The position numbers and the translations under genes were made by a program. Under the pieces are notes generated by a model, which saw nothing but the letters and a program-made list of their open reading frames with translations, searched no databases and had not been told where the DNA came from. DNA of 64,000 nucleotides from Owenia fusiformis (taxonomy: Eukaryota; Annelida; Polychaeta; Sabellida; Oweniidae): NCBI GenBank assembly GCA_903813345.2, contig CAIIXF020000009.1, forward strand, positions 13,342,347 to 13,406,346, read 5' to 3'. Positions 60,401 through 64,000 of the stretch are shown here, piece after piece. Within the stretch, counting starts at the first letter, position 1. The number at the start of each line of letters is the position of its first letter.

Positions 60401-62137
60401 GCCAGAAAGAGTAATAGAGCTTGATCTGATCTGTTATATTCTACGTAAACCATGTTAGACAATGCTAAAAATTCACATTTATCATGCAGTATAAAACTAA
60501 TATGTCTGACATTCTCAACTTCATCAATACATGCTATCAGAAAAGAATCAATGAAGCCTTTTAAGTACCTAATTTTCCAAACTAGTGTCAAACAAACTTC
60601 TCAAAGTAATTTATGTATTTTATTGTATTTTATACCCCCTTATTTAAACAGTGTAGTATTGTAGTAGTTTGTTTTATCATCTCATATTGTAGATTTTAGC
60701 TATACCCATGTACATTGTATTTGTGGTAATGCAATAAACAAATAAATTATATTCTAAATGACCTACCTTAATTGGAATGTAATTCAATTATTCCACAGCA
60801 TAGGTGAATTTAAGCAAAAAGTTAATGCACATGTTTTGATGGAGAAAGGGGTTTGGATGAAAATATCAAAGTTTTTGTTTGCAGAAGATGTATTTTTCTC
60901 TCGAGTGTTTTTATTTTGAATTATCCAATCATCTAGCTAGGAATATTATCCAAGTTAAGTAAGAGACATGTTGTGGACAATGTTTATAAAAAAATATTAT
61001 TGGTGCAGTATGAGAACAAATTCACATATCTGAAAATTGGCAGGTTTTAGCTTCTTTCTTTCAGAGGTTTGCTGAAATATTTACTTGCACATGGGAAGGG
61101 GCGATAATGGAAAGGGGCAACACGGGAAAGGGGTGAAATGGCAAAGGGGCGAAATGAGAAAGGGGCGAAATGGGGAAGGGGCGAAATGCGAAGGGGGAAA
61201 ATGGGATGGGGCGAAATGGGAATAAACCCATGTAAACACTCTAACAGTATGTACATATTTGTTTTCTTTTTAGCCACCAAGACTCTGAATCGTGGAATCT
61301 CTGAGTTTATAGTAATGGCTGCAGATGCTGAACCCCTGGAGATTCTACTGCATCTACCTCTCCTATGTGAAGATAAGAATGTTCCCTATGTGTTCGTTAG
61401 GTCCAAGCAAGGTAGGTTTGTTAGTGAATTTGTGAATAAAGGATGTTTCAAGATTCTTAGTCAAACCACATCTAAGCTCAAAGTTTTTTGTAAAGCCCAA
61501 TGGAGATTAGCTTGCATTGCACATTCAGTTTGATATTCAATTTTTGTTTATAAATAAAATGGCCATAAATAGGGGTTTCACTAGAATTTCTCACAACAGG
61601 CTAAATAAATGAAAACAACAGGTAAAACTAATGGAAATCATCAATTTAACGTGGAAAAGTTCCTTAAAACAACCTGCGATTTTGTGAAGACTGGTGAAAA
61701 TCTGAATCTGGTAATGAAACCCCTGATGAATATAATTCATTTTATAGCACTTTTTTATTGCACTATCAGTCTTTGCTGGTAGGTGGGCTTGCGTTACGTA
61801 AATCTTTTCATCAGATATTAACCACTTACCTGTTAAAATTTTTACAGATGCAAAACCAGAAAAGTGCTCAGATCTGATGTGATTTGAGGCATGCTAGTAA
61901 ATTACTCGGCAGCTATTTTCAATTAAAAAGTGTGATATTTATCACTGAGTGTCTTGTTTGACTATTTGTTTAAAACCTGGAAGATGAAAAGTTTATTCCA
62001 TTTTTCTTTTAGCTCTTGGTCGTGCATGTGGAGTACAGCGTCCAGTTATCGCATGTTCTGTCGAGACTAAAGAGGGATCTCAACTGAAGCAACAGATCAT
62101 CACAATACAAAACAGCATTGAGAAATTGCTCATTTAG
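57451..62137 (+). CDS. SNU13: SNU13 (NHP2L1, 15.5K) L7Ae-family RNA-binding protein, complete, 127 residues
   Basis: Binds kink-turns in U4 snRNA and box C/D snoRNAs, and nucleates U4/U6.U5 tri-snRNP and snoRNP assembly. Coding exons: 57451-57453 (ATG only), 60172-60289, 61274-61411, 62013-62137; they total 384 nt including TAG. Signatures are [30 protein letters not shown], the L7Ae signature around [40 protein letters not shown] and [13 protein letters not shown]. The length matches human (128). The first intron is 2.7 kb and filled with MITEs; intron 2 has a GC-rich minisatellite. A CACGTG E-box lies at about 57357 in the putative 5' UTR/promoter. The gene is divergent from DMC1. Confidence 0.96.
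57990..58430. mobile_element. Long-armed inverted-repeat MITE in SNU13 intron 1
   Basis: The arms begin TGGGAGAATT and run about 130 bp (TTAAGATACCTACTTCAATA mirrored by TATTGAAATAGGTATCTTAA). The core carries CCAAGATGGCGG and CCCGGATGTACCAATAAATGG. A diverged copy is at 42290-42640. Confidence 0.85.
58577..59006. mobile_element. Family A Harbinger-like MITE in SNU13 intron 1
   Basis: Same orientation and content as 1402-1830 (AAGCGAGTAG start, CTCCTCGCATCTG end). The flanking duplication is not clear. Confidence 0.7.
59113..59361. mobile_element. Short TIR element in SNU13 intron 1
   Basis: TTGTAAATTGCTTTAAT at the left is mirrored by ATTAAAGCAATTTACAGTA at the right. ~250 bp, non-coding. 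It abuts the next element. Confidence 0.55.
59361..60122. mobile_element. 762-bp TIR element in SNU13 intron 1
   Basis: The ends ATATCACTCATCCTAG and CTAGGATGTGTGATAT are inverted with one mismatch. Subterminal GCAGAAATT/TTCTGCG words repeat next to both ends. No coding frame. It stops 50 bp before the SNU13 exon 2. Confidence 0.65.
61090..61230 (+). repeat. 16-bp GGGGCGAAATG minisatellite in SNU13 intron 2
   Basis: About eight units of the form GAAAGGGGCGAAATGG. It ends 44 bp before the acceptor of SNU13 exon 3. Purine-rich on the transcribed sense strand. Confidence 0.85.
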
Positions 62138-62499
62138 ATTCTAGACAAAGACAGAATGACATTTGGCGCAGAATGTCTTCAGAGTGAATGCAAATCGCAT
62201 CCTTAAAATGCAAATGTACTCGTATAAGAGAGTGAACTGATTATTTTCAGTTTCAGTGAATTTTATGATTTCACTTGTATAAATGAAGTCATTTTTTGAA
62301 AATTGATGATTACATCAAAGAACATTCACTTTTCATTTACCATTCTACATTGCCATTACATTACTCTATAGAATTGTCATATTTCTATATTTTATAACAT
62401 TGTAATGTACATATATTATTTAGAAATAATCAATGTAAACTTCTTTTAGTAGAGAAACTTTATAGTCTTGTTATGTTAACATATTAAATATATTTCACC

Positions 62500-63110
62500 A
62501 GCATGAAGCAAATATAAGCTGCCACCACAATGAAGCAAATGAACAGAACGAATAAAGTCACCACAATGGCAATTATATAAGTCACCACCATGAAGCAAAT
62601 ATAAGCTGTCATCACAATGAAGCACATATATTAAACAAATAAAGTCACCGCAATGGCAATTATATAAGTCATCATAATGAGGCAAATATAAGTCACCACA
62701 ATAAAGCAAATAAACACAACGAATAAAGTCACCGCAATGGCAATTATATAAGTCATCACAATGAGGCAAATATAAGTCACCACCATAAAGCAAATATAAG
62801 CTGTCACCACAATGAAGCACATATATGAAACAAATAAAGCTTCAATATGTCATCAAAATAGCAATTTATATATGTCACTATTATGAGACAAATATAAGCC
62901 ACCACCATGTATTGTAAATTTCCACCATGAAAGTATCCACATTAAAATAATTATCCGTCACCACAATGAATATAATTCACAAATAATTTTGCCATTATAG
63001 ACAGATATAAGTGATCCTCATGAAGTAAATGTAAGACGTCCTCATTAAGTAAATATAAGTCATCCTCATGAAGTATATGTAAGACGTCCTCATTAAGTAA
63101 ATATAACCCC
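62500..63110 (+). repeat. AAGTCACCACAATGAAGCAAATAT minisatellite array downstream of SNU13
   Basis: Irregular units of ~24-40 bp built on GTCACCACAATGAAGCAAATATAA and, toward the right, GTCCTCATGAAGTAAATGTAAGAC. The array starts ~360 bp after the SNU13 stop. It generates long Cys/His-rich frames on the minus strand that are artefacts. Confidence 0.85.
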
Positions 63111-63115
63111 CCAGG

Positions 63116-63684
63116 CCCTATCACACCAAACTAGTTCTTACCCGTTCTTGCCAGTCCTACGAAAACGTCGTAAAACATGCTCAATCTGGCTGTGGTCGGG
63201 AAATATGTCTAAAATAATTAGCTACTTCGTTCATAAACAGTCTTCAATACGTCCATCTTATTCACAGTTCGTTCAGGTCGCACCACGTCGGTGTGCAACA
63301 TCGTACAACGCGTCCCTTAGTCTAGAAGGTCATCATGACCTGATTACAGAACGGTATGGTCGCTATCGAATTTTGAATCGATTCTAAATCACATTCCCCG
63401 TCCGGGAAAGTCCATGAAGTTCGTAAACAGACCGTAGAACGTTGTAGCTACGTTCATTCAGTTCACACACTGTTTAAAACCGATTCGGCAACGTTTTGAC
63501 GATCACCAGAAAATTTTGAGCATGCTTTAACTTCTGGAGGGCCTACTCGTTCTAGTAGTTTCATGAAGTTTGTAAACAGATCCCAAACGGTTCTAGTGGG
63601 TTCTTATTACGTCAAATCCGTTCATGCACAGTTTAAGCCCGTTTTCGAGAACGTAGTGAGAACTAGTTTGGTGTGATAGTAGGG
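63116..63684. mobile_element. TIR element inserted into the minisatellite
   Basis: Left end CTATCACACCAAACTAGTTC, right end GAACTAGTTTGGTGTGATAG: 20-bp inverted repeats. The interior has multiple CGTTCT/AACGTT words. Minisatellite lies on both sides. A short frame at 63148-63387 has no recognised relatives. Confidence 0.75.
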
Positions 63685-64000
63685 TTAGTCTTTACCATGA
63701 AGCAAATATAAGTCATCCTCATGAAGTAAATGTAAGACGTCCTCATGAAGTAAATGTAAGACGTCCTCGTGAAGTAAATGTAAGACGTCCTCATGAAGTA
63801 AATATAAGACACAGTTTAAGCCCGTTTTCGAGAACGTAGTGAGAACTAGTTTGGTGTGATAGTAGGGTTAGTCTTTACCATGAAGCAAATATAAGCCATC
63901 CTCATGAAGTAAATGTAAGACGTCCTCATGAAGTAAATGTAAGACGTCCTCGTGAAGTAAATATAAGACATCCTCATGAAGCAAATATAAGTCATCCTCA
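63628..64000 (+). repeat. 183-bp higher-order repeat combining a transposon end with minisatellite units
   Basis: 63628-63810 is repeated from 63811. Each copy comprises the last ~55 bp of the TIR element followed by GTTAGTCTTTACCATGAAGC and four to five AAGTAAATGTAAGACGTCCTC units. The array continues past the window edge. Confidence 0.85.

Noticed and set aside
62476-62822. Cys-rich repetitive minus-strand frames
   Set aside because: Produced by the minisatellite downstream of SNU13.
1-64000. tRNA or rRNA genes
   Set aside because: No convincing A-box/B-box or cloverleaf, nor rRNA core sequence, was seen by eye; intronic snoRNAs in SNU13 or DMC1 were also not recognised.

Overview
This is a window of AT-rich metazoan nuclear DNA. 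It carries four intron-rich protein genes with GT-AG introns, embedded in a dense mosaic of DNA transposons, MITEs, LINE fragments and minisatellites. The gene set (a SUN protein, DMC1, SNU13 and a carrier-protein/GNAT fusion) and the repeat style suggest a marine invertebrate, possibly a lophotrochozoan or an invertebrate deuterostome. I cannot fix the phylum from sequence alone.

Layout. 1-15.6 kb: no recognisable coding exon; transposon-derived sequence, including a TIR element inside an older foldback element, a deleted mariner, a hAT-like MITE, and a Harbinger-like MITE split by a 2.7 kb element. 15.6-34.9 kb (+): a very large SUN-domain gene, 21 recognised coding exons that stay in frame for 1,493 codons; its first coding exon was not found. 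It has an exceptional ~600-residue hydrophobic and Ala/Gly-rich block upstream of the usual transmembrane helix. 37.2-54.2 kb (-): a complete DMC1 gene of 13 coding exons, 345 residues, convergent with the SUN gene. 39.4-40.7 kb (+): a two-exon gene nested in the last-but-one DMC1 intron, encoding an acyl/peptidyl carrier domain fused to a GNAT-like domain; the architecture resembles the C-terminal half of insect Ebony without the adenylation domain. 57.45-62.14 kb (+): SNU13 (NHP2L1/15.5K), complete in four coding exons, the first of which carries only the ATG. 62.5-64 kb: minisatellite arrays into which a TIR element was inserted and then partly co-amplified.

Relations. SUN proteins anchor telomeres and nuclei through the LINC complex, including in meiotic prophase, where DMC1 performs strand exchange, so two meiosis genes lie tail to tail. 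SNU13 is divergent from DMC1 and is a constitutive RNP protein. From general knowledge, human SUN2, DMC1 and SNU13 all map to 22q13, so this looks like a remnant of an ancestral linkage group. Exon calls come from reading splice sites and protein families by eye; phases were checked arithmetically, but no database search or transcript evidence was available.
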